From positions 372,001-436,000 of the forward strand of contig NZ_AQRA01000001.1 of the NCBI RefSeq assembly GCF_000626715.1: 64,000 bases of DNA. Direction: 5' to 3'. Positions 8,733-19,000 of this stretch are shown one piece after another (the first letter of the stretch is position 1; each line of letters begins with the position of its first letter). A model generated the notes under the pieces. That model was not told the DNA's origin. It worked only from the letters and a program-made list of their open reading frames with translations, and did no database searches. This DNA comes from Aquimarina atlantica (lineage in GTDB: Bacteria > Bacteroidota > Bacteroidia > Flavobacteriales > Flavobacteriaceae). A program made the position numbers and the translations under genes.

Positions 8733-10175
8733 ATGCAGAATACGATACCAAAAACAGATATATTAGAAAAAGCTTACGATCCTTCAGACTTTAGAAAGAT
8801 GGGACATCAAGTTATTGATTTACTAGCAGATCACTTAGAAAAGGTTCAGACCGATCGAGAGCATCCTGTACTACCTTTTCGCAATCCCGAAGAAGAATTA
8901 TCCTACTGGAAAGAAGATTTTTCTTCAGATTCAGGAACATTAGATGTGTTTAAAAGTATTTTGGATCACTCGGTTCAGGTACATCACCCAAGATATATTG
9001 GTCATCAAGTTGCAGTTCCTGCATTGGTTTCAACTTTGGCAGGACTGATGTCTGATTTATTAAGTAATGGTACTGGTGTATATGAAATGGGAATGGCGGC
9101 TAATGCAATTGAAAAGATCGTTACTGATTTTGTAGCGCAAAGAATTGGATATACTGCAAAAACTTCTGGTTTTCTTACTTCTGGAGGTACTTTGGCTAAT
9201 CTTACTGCACTATTAGCAGCACGTAAAGCTAAAGCTCCATCTGCTGTTTGGGAACAGGGGCATCAAGAAAAATTGGCGGTTATGGTTTCTGAAGAAGCAC
9301 ATTATTGTATTGATAGAGCAGCCAGAATTCTTGGTTTAGGAAGTGAAGGAATTATTAAAGTACCAGTAGATATAGATTTTAAAATAGATACAAGTGTGTT
9401 AGATACATATTTGGATAAAGCTAAATCTGATGGGTTTCATGTGATTGCACTTATCGGTTGTGCATGTTCTACAGCCACAGGATCATATGATGATTTAGAA
9501 GCATTAGCTGATTTTGCAGAACTAAATAACTTGTGGTTTCACATTGATGGAGCACATGGTGGAGGAGTGGTATTCTCAAAAAAATATCAACATCTAACCA
9601 ATGGAATATCTCGTGCTGATTCTGTAGTTATAGATTTTCATAAAATGTTAATGACTCCCGCTTTAAACACTGCATTAATTTTTAAGAAAGAAGAAAATGC
9701 TTATCAAACATTTGCTCAAAAAGCTCAATACCTTTGGGATTCTCAACATACCAGAGAATGGTACAATTCGGGAAAACGAACTTTTGAATGTACAAAATTA
9801 ATGATGTCTATTAAAGTATATACCATTCTTAAGACATATGGAGAAGAGATATTCGAAAAAAATATTGATAAACTTTATGACCTGGGTTCGGTCTTTGCAA
9901 AAATGGTAAGAGAGCGATCTTCTTTTGAGTTAGCACTGGAGCCAGAAGCTAATATTGTTAATTTCAGATATTTCAAAACAGATAGTGAAGATCTTAATAC
10001 TCTTAATAATGCTATTCGCCAATGGTTAGTAAAATCTGGTAAGTTTTATATCGTTCAGACCACAATAGGAGAGCATCGTTATTTAAGAACTACGATTATG
10101 AACCCATTAACTCAGGAAGATGATCTACGAGCCCTTTTGGATGAAATAGAGCATATTGCAGAAACTTTGATATGA
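8733..10175 (+). CDS. Pyridoxal-phosphate-dependent group II decarboxylase
   Basis: A 480-residue fold-type I PLP enzyme. Visible motifs are TSGGTLANLTALLAARKAK (cofactor phosphate region), EEAHYCIDRAARILGLG, the aspartate motif WFHIDGAHGGG and the cofactor lysine in DFHKML. The family includes aromatic-amino-acid, glutamate and diaminobutyrate decarboxylases. The overall sequence is closest in feel to the diaminobutyrate/aromatic group, but the substrate is not settled. It is transcribed alone, divergent from a LysR gene, and has a long structured leader, so expression is probably controlled at both transcription and RNA level. Confidence 0.88.
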   Translation: MQNTIPKTDILEKAYDPSDFRKMGHQVIDLLADHLEKVQTDREHPVLPFRNPEEELSYWKEDFSSDSGTLDVFKSILDHSVQVHHPRYIGHQVAVPALVSTLAGLMSDLLSNGTGVYEMGMAANAIEKIVTDFVAQRIGYTAKTSGFLTSGGTLANLTALLAARKAKAPSAVWEQGHQEKLAVMVSEEAHYCIDRAARILGLGSEGIIKVPVDIDFKIDTSVLDTYLDKAKSDGFHVIALIGCACSTATGSYDDLEALADFAELNNLWFHIDGAHGGGVVFSKKYQHLTNGISRADSVVIDFHKMLMTPALNTALIFKKEENAYQTFAQKAQYLWDSQHTREWYNSGKRTFECTKLMMSIKVYTILKTYGEEIFEKNIDKLYDLGSVFAKMVRERSSFELALEPEANIVNFRYFKTDSEDLNTLNNAIRQWLVKSGKFYIVQTTIGEHRYLRTTIMNPLTQEDDLRALLDEIEHIAETLI

Positions 10176-10291
10176 TTAATTAGAGTTTGATAAGGATAGG
10201 ATTCATATTTTGATATTTAACATTTGTTAACGCAACGTATACTAAATGTAATTCATCTACTGTTATATAGTAGTAACCAAAATTAATAGTG

Positions 10292-10705
10292 ATGAAACAT
10301 TTTATTTATGTAGTATTCCTATTTGTGATAATAGGTTGTAGTGGCGATGATGATGGTAACCCGGTTAATCCGCCTTCTAATTCATCTGGTTTGACAGGTA
10401 TTTGGCATTTGGTAAATGTTACAGGAGGGTTTGCAGGTATAAATGATAATTTTGAAAAAGGTGTTATAGTTTGGGATTTTGATGATACCAAAAAAAGAGT
10501 AGAAGTAACTAATAATAACGCGGCTAATTCTTCTACCGAAGATTTGTTTCCAACAGGGGTTTATACTTTTTCTATTGTTACCATAAATGGTAATAAAGAA
10601 CTGATCGTCAATGAAAGAAACTTAGGTAATTTTGAGATTACAACTAATGAATTTATCGTTGACGAACAGTTTAAAGATGGTTTTCGTTATACTTTTCAAC
10701 GTTAA
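10292..10705 (+). CDS. Small lipoprotein, lipocalin-like
   Basis: A 137-residue predicted lipoprotein. The signal peptide ends in the lipobox VIIGCSGDDDG; the acidic residues after the Cys are typical of Bacteroidota lipoproteins and favour export to the outer membrane. The remainder has the pattern of a short lipocalin-like barrel beginning with TGIWHLVNV. The ATG at 10292 is preferred to the GTG just before it. Function unknown. Confidence 0.75.
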   Translation: MKHFIYVVFLFVIIGCSGDDDGNPVNPPSNSSGLTGIWHLVNVTGGFAGINDNFEKGVIVWDFDDTKKRVEVTNNNAANSSTEDLFPTGVYTFSIVTINGNKELIVNERNLGNFEITTNEFIVDEQFKDGFRYTFQR

Positions 10706-10763
10706 AAAGTAACCTTTAACATAGGTAACGCTTCTTTTTGAAGTTGTTTGTCAGTAATTTTAG

Positions 10764-10781
10764 TAGGGGAAAAACCCCCTA
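10764..10781. other. GC-rich inverted repeat upstream of a small membrane protein
   Basis: TAGGGG (10764-10769) and CCCCTA (10776-10781) form a 6-bp palindrome around a short A-rich spacer in otherwise AT-rich DNA. It lies 78 bp before the start at 10860. It could be a binding site; no T tract follows, so a terminator is unlikely. Confidence 0.35.
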
Positions 10782-10859
10782 TGCATTCTTAGTTAAAATC
10801 CCCTTACGCCGTATCGTTCTTATCTATACATTTGAAGTATCACATAAATGCTCATAGAA

Positions 10860-11045
10860 ATGAAAAGGCTTTTACTACCCGTAGTGCTTATTGCTTTTGC
10901 TGTAATATGCTTAAGTATTGTACATATAGACAATGTCAATAAGTTAGATGCTCAATCCAACGAGCTCAGAAAAAAATATCAAACAGAATACACAATAAAA
11001 CACCAAACTAGTGATTCTTCGGTTATTATGCCAGAAACCAAATGA
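10860..11045 (+). CDS. Small single-span membrane protein, unknown function
   Basis: Sixty-one residues: an N-terminal hydrophobic segment (LLLPVVLIAFAVICLSIV) followed by a short polar, probably periplasmic tail rich in Lys, Gln and Ser. The ATG at 10860 places MKR directly before the hydrophobic run; an in-frame ATG at 10848 would add four residues. No family recognised. The reading frame is open with normal codon use, but coding status is only moderately supported. Confidence 0.5.
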   Translation: MKRLLLPVVLIAFAVICLSIVHIDNVNKLDAQSNELRKKYQTEYTIKHQTSDSSVIMPETK

Positions 11046-11070
11046 AGGAATATAGATAATGATTCAGTTA

Positions 11071-11484
11071 CTATTGATCTATAAAAAGAGCGTTGAGTTC
11101 TGGAGTTGGAATCATACAACTTTCTTTTTTACCAAACCATTTATACCTGTTTTTGGCAATAATATCATAAATCCAATCTCTAAAGAATCTAGGTAAAATA
11201 AGAAAAACCGAAAGTAAGGGATATATACCAGAAAGTTGTTTTGCAATATGCAGAGCAGCCGTAGATTTATAGTAGTAAGCAATATCAGGTTCGATCAATA
11301 ATATAGAGTCTAATTTTTTAGGGTCTATATTTCGCTCTGCGATTAATCTTTTGCCAATTTTACTTTGTAATGGGGCATAGCGAAATACATCATTTTTATC
11401 TCGTTTAATAGTAAATAAAACCGCACTGTTGCATAAGTTGCAAACACCATCAAATAATATGATTTTTTTTCCATCTTCAATCAT
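11071..11484 (-). CDS. DCC-family thiol-disulfide oxidoreductase-like protein (DUF393)
   Basis: The 137-residue protein starts with the family signature LFDGVCNLCN, containing the CxxC-like DxxCxxC pattern, and later has FRYAPLQSKIGKRL and a YYYKSTAALHIAKQL stretch, all characteristic of DUF393. Members are small thioredoxin-related proteins of unproven substrate. The ATG at 11484 is used, so the conserved motif begins ten residues in; an upstream ATG at 11523 would add an implausible 13-residue extension. Confidence 0.85.
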   Translation of the reverse strand: MIEDGKKIILFDGVCNLCNSAVLFTIKRDKNDVFRYAPLQSKIGKRLIAERNIDPKKLDSILLIEPDIAYYYKSTAALHIAKQLSGIYPLLSVFLILPRFFRDWIYDIIAKNRYKWFGKKESCMIPTPELNALFIDQ

Positions 11485-11541
11485 AATACAAAGATAACAG
11501 GAATATATATTATTAATAATCAATTATCAATATATTAAGAA

Positions 11542-12357
11542 TCATTTAGCGATTACAGAATCAATAACCTGTTGTGTAGTAATCTGAAGGTTTTTAGGAA
11601 GTTTATTATCTTTTGGTAAAACAGCAAGATAACGATCATTATTAGAATCATAGACTTGCTTGAAAACCGGATCATCTAATTGCAAAGCATCACAAATTTC
11701 TTTTATTAAATCGAGATGATAAATAAGATCAGTACTTCCAAGATGAAAAACTCCTTTCTTACTGCGATTAATGATATAATGTATTTGTTGTGTTAATTTA
11801 GATATCGAAGTTGCATTAATAATAACATTTGGAAAAACTTCTATAGGTGCTCTAAGATCATGCAGAGTTTTAAGCTCTTGTACTCTGGGAGTAGTAGAAC
11901 CAAAAACCATAGGTACCCGAGCTATTACATATTTATGAGAAGGTAACCGCATTAGTGCATTTTCAATTTTGATTTTGAATCTACCAAAAACGCTATCACT
12001 AAGGGTTTTATCATATTCGTATGATGGGTAATTGCTAAAAGAATCAAATACATTAGCACTTGAGATAAAAACAAGTCGGCATTTATGTTTTTGAATCCAC
12101 TGTATGATACGTTGATGTGCATCTAATTGTGAATTAAAGTTACCTCTAAGAGCAGTAATAATAGTAGTAGGCTTAAGATTGTCTAATAAAATAGAGATAT
12201 CTTCCAGTTCCATGTCATACTGAAAAAACTTTTGATTTTTTTCAAAAAAGGGATTATCTGTATGATATGTACCGTAAGTATCAAAATAAGAATTAAGCTC
12301 TTTATATAAAGCATTTCCTATAAAACCACTGGCTCCTATGATTAAAACTTTCTTCAA
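11542..12357 (-). CDS. NAD-dependent epimerase / sugar-nucleotide reductase-like SDR
   Basis: A 271-residue extended short-chain dehydrogenase. The N-terminal Rossmann motif is GASGFIG; the catalytic Ser lies in VFISSANVF and the Tyr-x3-Lys in YEYDK. It resembles RmlD-type dTDP-4-dehydrorhamnose reductases and other sugar-nucleotide reductases. No sugar pathway genes sit nearby, so the substrate is not inferred. It lies downstream of gcvT but is separated from it by a strong terminator. Confidence 0.8.
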   Translation of the reverse strand: MKKVLIIGASGFIGNALYKELNSYFDTYGTYHTDNPFFEKNQKFFQYDMELEDISILLDNLKPTTIITALRGNFNSQLDAHQRIIQWIQKHKCRLVFISSANVFDSFSNYPSYEYDKTLSDSVFGRFKIKIENALMRLPSHKYVIARVPMVFGSTTPRVQELKTLHDLRAPIEVFPNVIINATSISKLTQQIHYIINRSKKGVFHLGSTDLIYHLDLIKEICDALQLDDPVFKQVYDSNNDRYLAVLPKDNKLPKNLQITTQQVIDSVIAK

Positions 12358-12371
12358 TATTAGTTATGTGT

Positions 12372-12418
12372 AAAAAAAATTAAGTTTCAAATATTACTAC
12401 TGTAACTTTGAAACTTAA
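12372..12418 (-). terminator. Intrinsic terminator after gcvT
   Basis: Arms TTAAGTTTCAAA (12380-12391) and TTTGAAACTTAA (12407-12418) pair perfectly over 12 bp. In the minus-strand direction they are followed by a long T tract (A run at 12372-12379), a standard rho-independent terminator. Confidence 0.85.
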
Positions 12419-12440
12419 CTATACTATTTTTATTGTAAAA

Positions 12441-13523
12441 CTACCCCTTGTAGAAAGGTAACTTTATTACTGTTGCAGGAATCGCATTTTTACGTACTTG
12501 AATATTGATTTTGCTTCCTGGTTTTGCAAAAATCGAAGGAACATATCCAAGACCAATACCTTTTCCTAAAGAAGGAGACATAGTACCAGATGTTACTATC
12601 CCAATACTGTTTCCGTTTCCGTCTACAATATCATAATCATGACGAGGAATACCACGTTCATCTAACTCAAAACCAATTAATTTTCGTTCTGCACCATGCT
12701 CTTTTTCTTTGGCTAAGGCTTCTGCGTTAATAAAATCTTTTGAGAATTTGGTAACCCAACCTAATCCAGCTTCAATAGGAGAGGTGGTATCATTAATATC
12801 ATTTCCATAAAGGCAATACCCCATTTCTAATCTTAATGTATCTCTGGCGGCAAGACCGATAGGTTTAATACCATAATCTGCTCCAGCTTCTAAAACTTTA
12901 TTCCAGATTTGTTCTACTTCAGAATTTTTACAGTAGATTTCAAAACCACCACTACCCGTATACCCTGTAGCAGAAATAATAACATCTTCGATCCCGGCAA
13001 AATCAGAAACTTCAAAAGTGTAAAATTTCATTGCCTCTAGATCAACAGATGTTAAAGACTGCATAGCTGCCGCAGCTTTTGGTCCTTGAATAGCTAATAA
13101 AGAGTACTCATCAGATAGATCACGCATTTCAGCATTCATTGTATTATGGCTGCTTATCCAATCCCAGTCTTTTTTAATATTAGATGCATTGACTACCATA
13201 AGATACTTTTGGTCGGCAATTCTATACACAATTAAATCATCGACAATCCCACCTTTGTCATTTGGTAAGTAGCTATACTGTGCTTTTCCGTCTACTAACT
13301 TAGAAGCATCATTAGAAGTTACCTTTTGGATAAGATCTAATGCATTGGGGCCAGTAATAAGAAATTCTCCCATATGAGACACATCAAAAACTCCAACACT
13401 TTTACGCACTGTTTCGTGTTCTATATTTACACCTTCATAAGATACAGGCATATTATACCCAGCAAAAGGAACCATTTTTGCTCCCAAGGCAGTATGAATT
13501 TTTGTCAAAGCAGTATTTTGCAT
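12441..13523 (-). CDS. gcvT: Glycine cleavage system aminomethyltransferase (T protein)
   Basis: Transfers the methylene group from the aminomethyl-lipoyl H protein to tetrahydrofolate and releases ammonia. The 360-residue length and motifs are standard: [63 protein letters not shown] and [19 protein letters not shown]. It is unlinked to gcvP and gcvH here, which is common in this phylum. No glycine riboswitch is visible upstream. Confidence 0.97.
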   Translation of the reverse strand: MQNTALTKIHTALGAKMVPFAGYNMPVSYEGVNIEHETVRKSVGVFDVSHMGEFLITGPNALDLIQKVTSNDASKLVDGKAQYSYLPNDKGGIVDDLIVYRIADQKYLMVVNASNIKKDWDWISSHNTMNAEMRDLSDEYSLLAIQGPKAAAAMQSLTSVDLEAMKFYTFEVSDFAGIEDVIISATGYTGSGGFEIYCKNSEVEQIWNKVLEAGADYGIKPIGLAARDTLRLEMGYCLYGNDINDTTSPIEAGLGWVTKFSKDFINAEALAKEKEHGAERKLIGFELDERGIPRHDYDIVDGNGNSIGIVTSGTMSPSLGKGIGLGYVPSIFAKPGSKINIQVRKNAIPATVIKLPFYKG

Positions 13524-13702
13524 AATAGATGATTTATGGTTATCAAATAGACGCCGAATGTAAAAAACTTTGTGCCGGTATCCAATGCTTTTTTTACATA
13601 ATCCTAATAAATTATTGATTAAATATTGTATTTATGAATAAAAACTTGGATAGATAAAAGGTACAAAATAATTCTAAATGCATTCCTATTCATGGTATTT
13701 AG

Positions 13703-13710
13703 TAACTTTG
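13703..13710 (+). promoter_or_regulatory. Candidate -7 box upstream of the DUF3052 gene
   Basis: TAACTTTG matches TAnnTTTG. The predicted start near 13717 supports the ATG at 13748 and disfavours the in-frame GTG at 13715. Confidence 0.45.
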
Positions 13711-13747
13711 AGTAGTGTTATTAATGTATTGTAAACACATGTTAATT

Positions 13748-14161
13748 ATGTCAACAGGATATTCGGGTACACCTCTAGCCAAAAAATTAGGAATTAAAGA
13801 TGATGATATACTAATGTTATATAAGCAGCCAAATCATTATTATCGTCTTTTTTCAGACATACCAAAAAGAATTAGAGAGGTAAAGCAGCCTGAAAATGAA
13901 AGTGTAGATTTTATTCATATTTTTTGTACCACTTTTATAGAATTGCAGGAAGTAACAGTCACGTATAAGGCTGCTTTAAAAAAGAACGGAATGCTATGGG
14001 TAAGTTGGCCAAAAGGAAGCTCATCTATTCCTACAGATCTTAAAAGAGATCCTATAAGAAATTACCTAATTAGTATAGGATTAGTCGATGTAAAAGTGGC
14101 TGCAATAGATAAAGATTGGAGCGGATTAAAATTTGTATATAGAATCAAGGATAGAAATTAA
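13748..14161 (+). CDS. DUF3052 family protein
   Basis: This 137-residue cytoplasmic protein shows the DUF3052 pattern throughout: GYSGTPLAKKLGIK at the N-terminus, a central Rossmann-like half, LWVSWPKGSSSIPTDL, and the C-terminal GLVDVKVAAIDKDWSGLKFV. The family is widespread and uncharacterised; the fold looks like a methyltransferase without a clear SAM motif. The start at 13748 is chosen because conservation begins immediately after it. Confidence 0.82.
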   Translation: MSTGYSGTPLAKKLGIKDDDILMLYKQPNHYYRLFSDIPKRIREVKQPENESVDFIHIFCTTFIELQEVTVTYKAALKKNGMLWVSWPKGSSSIPTDLKRDPIRNYLISIGLVDVKVAAIDKDWSGLKFVYRIKDRN

Positions 14162-14226
14162 TGAAATAAAAACTTCTTAATATGTCTTTTTTTAAAGTTT
14201 TTATGTGGAAATAATAAATTAATAAA

Positions 14227-14256
14227 ACCCTTGGATATATGCATATATCCAAGGGT
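14227..14256. repeat. Perfect 30-bp palindrome
   Basis: The half-site ACCCTTGGATATATG is followed directly by its exact reverse complement. There is no T tract on the plus side and only a short one on the minus side. It lies between the DUF3052 stop and the ECF sigma start, and may be a transcript end or a binding site for a dimeric protein. Confidence 0.6.
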
Positions 14257-14355
14257 ATTGTAGCTTATTTTGTGATAATGAAATTTTTAATGTTAATTAT
14301 TTGTTGTAGTATCGTTAAAAAAAAATATTTACCTTTATCATGAATTATTGTACTG

Positions 14356-14928
14356 GTGAAAAAGGAATCACAAATAACACAAAGCTTTTTCATTAAGAAT
14401 ATAAACGAAGGAAATGAAGAAGCCTTCAAAATTCTTTTTGAACTTTATTATGGTAAGTTATTATACGTAGCTCAAAGCTATGTTTCTAATAAAGAAGAAG
14501 CAGAAGAGATAGTACAGGATGTATTTGTGAAAATTTGGAAAAACAAAAAAAATATTACTACTAATATTAATGGATATCTTTTTAAGAGCACCAAAAATTC
14601 CTGCCTAGATTATCTACGATCCAAAAAATATAAGCTTAATAGCTCAAACAATATAGTACAACTTGAAGCTTTTATAAACCATAATGCACTTGCAGATAAG
14701 GATGCTTCTTCTATACTAGAAAAAGAATTAGAACAAAGAATACAGACAGGTATCGAATTACTTCCGAAGAAATGTAAAAAAGTTTTTGTTAAAAGCCGAA
14801 TTGAAGGTTTAAAGAATAGAGAAATATCTGATGAATTAGATATTTCGATTAAAACTGTAGAGAATCATATGTCTAAAGCGATAAAGCATATGAGACTACA
14901 CCTACGAGAATTCTTATCTTTTTTTTAA
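14356..14928 (+). CDS. ECF sigma factor, FecI-like
   Basis: A 190-residue sigma-70 family protein with region 2 (FKILFELYYGKLLYVAQSY; VQDVFVKIWKNK) and region 4 (LPKKCKKVFVKSRIEGLKN; ISIKTVENHMSKAIKHM). It starts with GTG at 14356; an ATG at 14340 is out of frame. It is followed 67 nt later by a FecR-type anti-sigma factor and then an STN-containing SusC. In this arrangement substrate binding at the outer membrane releases the sigma factor to transcribe the transporter operon. Confidence 0.93.
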   Translation: MKKESQITQSFFIKNINEGNEEAFKILFELYYGKLLYVAQSYVSNKEEAEEIVQDVFVKIWKNKKNITTNINGYLFKSTKNSCLDYLRSKKYKLNSSNNIVQLEAFINHNALADKDASSILEKELEQRIQTGIELLPKKCKKVFVKSRIEGLKNREISDELDISIKTVENHMSKAIKHMRLHLREFLSFF

Positions 14929-14995
14929 AAAAAACCAAAAGTTATTGGGGGGTAATCCATATTTGTACGTCTGTATAAATATAAGATTGTAATTA

Positions 14996-15970
14996 ATGCA
15001 AGAAAAAGACCTTATAAAATTTATAAAGGGAGATGCTAGTCCTGATGAAAAGAAAATAGTAATCGAATGGATTAAAAAAGATAGTGAGCATCAAAAACAG
15101 TTCAATTTACTTAAAGCAGAATATGTTGCTTCTACTTTAGATTCACTAAGTAATATGGATGTCAATGCTCCATACCAACGTTTTTCTTCAAAGAGAATTA
15201 AAAAGAAAAGATACTATTACACGGCTATTGCAGCATCGATAGTAGTACCTTTTATGATGTGGTATATGTTTACATCTTTTCCTGGTAACGATTCGGTTGT
15301 TGATACTACAGAAATTCTTAATTCTACTACTAAGCATGTAGCGACCAGCCATGGAGGCTACAAAACTGTAGTATTGCCAGATGGTTCTACAATTGTATTA
15401 AATGCAAATAGTAGTCTTACTTATCCTAATAGATTTACAGATAGTATTAGAAAAGTTACATTAGTAGGAGAAGCGTTTTTTGATATAAAGAGAGATGTAA
15501 CCAAACCTTTTATAGTAACTACAGATCATATTAACATTAGGGTTTTGGGTACATCGTTTAATGTAAAATCCTATCCAAAAGATGAAAAAGTTGAAACTAC
15601 ATTGGTAACAGGAAAAGTTGAAGTTTTTCAACAACAAAAAGAAGAACCTATCGTTTTGGAACCGTCGCAGAGAGCAATTTTTGATAAAGAAAAAAGTGAT
15701 ATCAAAGTGGATAGAGTGGATTCTAAAAATATAGTTGCCTGGCAGGAAGGTAAATTAATTTTTGACAAAACCCCATTAAAACAAGTTGTATTAGATCTAA
15801 ACAGAAAATATAATGTAGAGTTTACAATTAAGTCTGATTCACTTCTACAATACAAATATACAGGAGAGTTCGATAACCTTACCCTAAAAGAGGTGTTAGA
15901 ACTCATCAAAATGTCTTCACCTATTAATTATAAATATGTAAACAACAAAGTCATGCTCAATTCAGAATAA
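14996..15970 (+). CDS. FecR family anti-sigma factor
   Basis: The 324-residue protein has a cytoplasmic N-terminal sigma-binding part, one transmembrane helix near residues 77-95 (YYTAIAASIVVPFMMWYMF), a FecR domain (GGYKTVVLPDGSTIVLNANS; LVGEAFFDIKRD; VLGTSFNVKSYP) and a C-terminal STN-like DUF4974 domain (FDNLTLKEVLELIK). It sits between its sigma factor and its SusC partner and should relay the outer-membrane signal. Confidence 0.93.
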   Translation: MQEKDLIKFIKGDASPDEKKIVIEWIKKDSEHQKQFNLLKAEYVASTLDSLSNMDVNAPYQRFSSKRIKKKRYYYTAIAASIVVPFMMWYMFTSFPGNDSVVDTTEILNSTTKHVATSHGGYKTVVLPDGSTIVLNANSSLTYPNRFTDSIRKVTLVGEAFFDIKRDVTKPFIVTTDHINIRVLGTSFNVKSYPKDEKVETTLVTGKVEVFQQQKEEPIVLEPSQRAIFDKEKSDIKVDRVDSKNIVAWQEGKLIFDKTPLKQVVLDLNRKYNVEFTIKSDSLLQYKYTGEFDNLTLKEVLELIKMSSPINYKYVNNKVMLNSE

Positions 15971-15982
15971 TATAATAAACAA

Positions 15983-16010
15983 AGAAGAGGATGCGGTAAC
16001 ATCCTCTTCT
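15983..16010 (+). terminator. Hairpin between fecR and susC
   Basis: AGAAGAGGATG (15983-15993) and CATCCTCTTCT (16000-16010) form a perfect 11-bp stem with a 6-nt loop. No T tract follows, so it may be a processing or partial-termination point setting different transcript levels for fecR and susC. Confidence 0.55.
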
Positions 16011-16062
16011 GTTAATCATTTAATTAGACTCAGAATTAGAATAATTAAAATCACACAAAATT

Positions 16063-19000
16063 ATGAAAAAAAACCTTTCCGGAGTTTTCTTATCCAGAAA
16101 ACATCTTATAAGAATTATGAAAATTTATTCTTTACTTATATGTATTACCATTTCAAAACTATTTTCATTTAATACATATTCTCAAAATATCTCAATCTCA
16201 CTTGAGGAAGTTACACTACAAACTGCTATTGAAGAGATTGAACAAAAAAGCGAATTTCGTTTCTTTTATAATAATAATTTGGTCGATATTTCAAGAAAAG
16301 TGTCTCTTGTTGCGACTAATGAGCGAGTAAAAAAAGTGTTGTACGGACTATTTGATGATACTAATATAAATTTTAAGATATATAAAAATCAAATCGTTTT
16401 ATTTCCAAGAAATGTAAAAACATCAGGTCTAGCTCTTAAAAATCTATTGGATTATATTGAAGAAAAATCAATAGAACAAACCAATAAAAACACAATTGAT
16501 AATAAAACCAAAACACAACAAAATTTTGTAAGTGGTATAATACAAAGTGAAGAAGGCTACCCTTTACCAGGAGTTAACGTAATTATTAAAGGAACAAATA
16601 AAGGAACGTTAACAGATTTTGATGGTAATTACAAATTAGAAGCAAACCAAGGTGATGCCCTGGTATTTTCTTATGTAGGTTTTGAAACACAGGAAATTGT
16701 AGTAACTAAGAATACTATAGATGTAGTCCTAAAAGAAGATATTAGTAATCTAGAAGAAGTTATTGTAACAGGATATGGTGTTCAGCGAAAATCAAGACTC
16801 ACAGGTTCGGCATTAAATATAGATGTAAAATCAATTACAGCTACACCTAGAGCAGCTATACAGGAGAGTATTCAAGGTAATATTGCTGGTGTACAGGTAA
16901 CCGCAAGCAGTGGACAACCGGGAGCATCTCCTAATGTGAGAATACGTGGAGTTGGATCATTCGAATCTGCATTTCCTCTATATGTTATTGATGGTTTTCA
17001 GACAACAAACTCTGCAGTGGTAACATCACTCAACCCCAATGATATTGAAGCAATGTCTATCCTAAAAGATGCTGCCGCTACCTCAATATATGGTGTAAGG
17101 GGGGCCAATGGGGTAATCGTTATAAAAACCAAGTCTGGAGTTTCTGGTAAGACTCAGGTTTCATATAGTGTACAATCTGGTTTGTCATCAGCGACTGTTG
17201 CAGAACGATTTAAACCATTAAACACTTCAGAATTACAAGAATTATTGGTAGAAGGAGTGCAAAATGCAGGAATACGTGATAATGATGCTGATGCACTAAC
17301 TTTTTTGACCGATAATGGATTTAATCCTAATGTGAATACAGATTGGTATGATGAACTTACTAGAGATGGATTATACCAACAGCATAATCTTTCTGTAAGA
17401 GGAGGAGCAGAAAATACAAAATTTTACCTTTCTGGAGGATATTTTAACCAGGAAGGAATTATTCTAAATTCGCAATTAGAGCGAATGAATACCAGGCTAA
17501 AAATCGACCACAAATTTACAGATCGTTTAAAACTAGATGTTAATATATCTTATAATAAATCAATTTCTAAAGAAAGACCAACAGGAGGGCAGTTTGCTAA
17601 TCCAGTTCGTTCGATATATAGAATTCGACCTGATATATCTCCTTATAATGAAGACGGAACATTTAATTTTGGATTCAATAGTACCCATAACCCAATTGCA
17701 CAGGCGCAAGATGAGATACGAAAAGATATAGATCATAGAATACTAGCTGGAGCTGGGTTATCGTATGAAATTGTAAAAGGCTTATCTTATGAATCTTTGA
17801 TCAATATGAATCAAACCTTTCAGGACGAGTTTATAAGACTTCCCGCTAGTTATGGAGACGGAAGACCTTTAGGTCGAGGAGAACAGGATTCTAATTTCTT
17901 GTTTTCTTGGCTGTTTAGAAATCTATTACGCTATAATCTAAATTGGAATAACAACAGTTTAACCGCATTCGGAGGATACGAATTGCAAAAAACCAGAAAT
18001 AAGTTTAGTGATCTTACCGTAGAAAATATTCCAGATGGTTTTGAAGATCTTAATAATGGTAGTACCCCAACCTTGGCCTCCACTAATAAAGCGCAAAGTG
18101 GTTTAAACTCTGTATTTCTTAATGCAGAATACTCGCAAAATGACAAATATTTGATAAGCGGTTCTATACGACGTGATGGATCCTCAAGTTTTGGAGAAAA
18201 TAATCAATTTGCAATATTTTGGTCAGCAGGTCTGGGATGGAATATTGCCAATGAATCATTTATGGAATCAGTTGGCTTTGTAAATGATCTAAAATTAAGA
18301 TCGAGTTATGGTGTAAATGGTAATGATCCCGAGACAGGAATATTTAACCTGTTCAGAGTTAATGATAGTGATGGTAATCCAGGTTTAATTTTTACATCAG
18401 TAGGAAACCCTGATATAAAATGGGAACTGAACAAAGCATTCAATGTAGGATTAGATTATTCCTTGTTAAATAATAGAATACAAGGTAGTGTTGATTGGTA
18501 TACAAGAGAAACAACAGATCTATTAAGACAGAGACCAATTTCTGCAGCTAATGGAGATGGAGGAGAAGATGGAAGTGAAGGAAATAATATTGCAGAAAAT
18601 ATTGGATCGATGGAAAACACAGGAATAGAATTCGATATTACCTCTCGTAATATAGTGTCGAATACTAATGGATTTACCTGGACAACAAATTTCAATTTTA
18701 CAGCAAATAGAAATGAAGTAACCAAATTAAGTAGAGGTGGTGATCCTATAGTAGGTGGTACTAGTATTGTAGCAATAGGAGAGGATATAGAAACATTTTA
18801 TTTGCCTAGATATGCTGGAGTAGATCCAGCAAACGGTAATGCTCTTTGGTATGTTGATGATACTAGAACAGAAGTAACTGCAAACTATAACAATGCAGAA
18901 CAAGTAATTATAGGTAATGCCACTCCAGATTTTTACGCAGGCCTTAGAAATTCTTTTTCGTATAAAGGTATTACTCTTAATTTTCAATTATATACAGCCT

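Noticed and set aside
13524-13747. Glycine riboswitch upstream of gcvT
   Set aside because: No tandem glycine aptamer-like structure is visible; the region looks like ordinary AT-rich spacer.
17537-18987. Several frames inside the SusC gene
   Set aside because: The SusC frame is unbroken and matches its family over the whole length.
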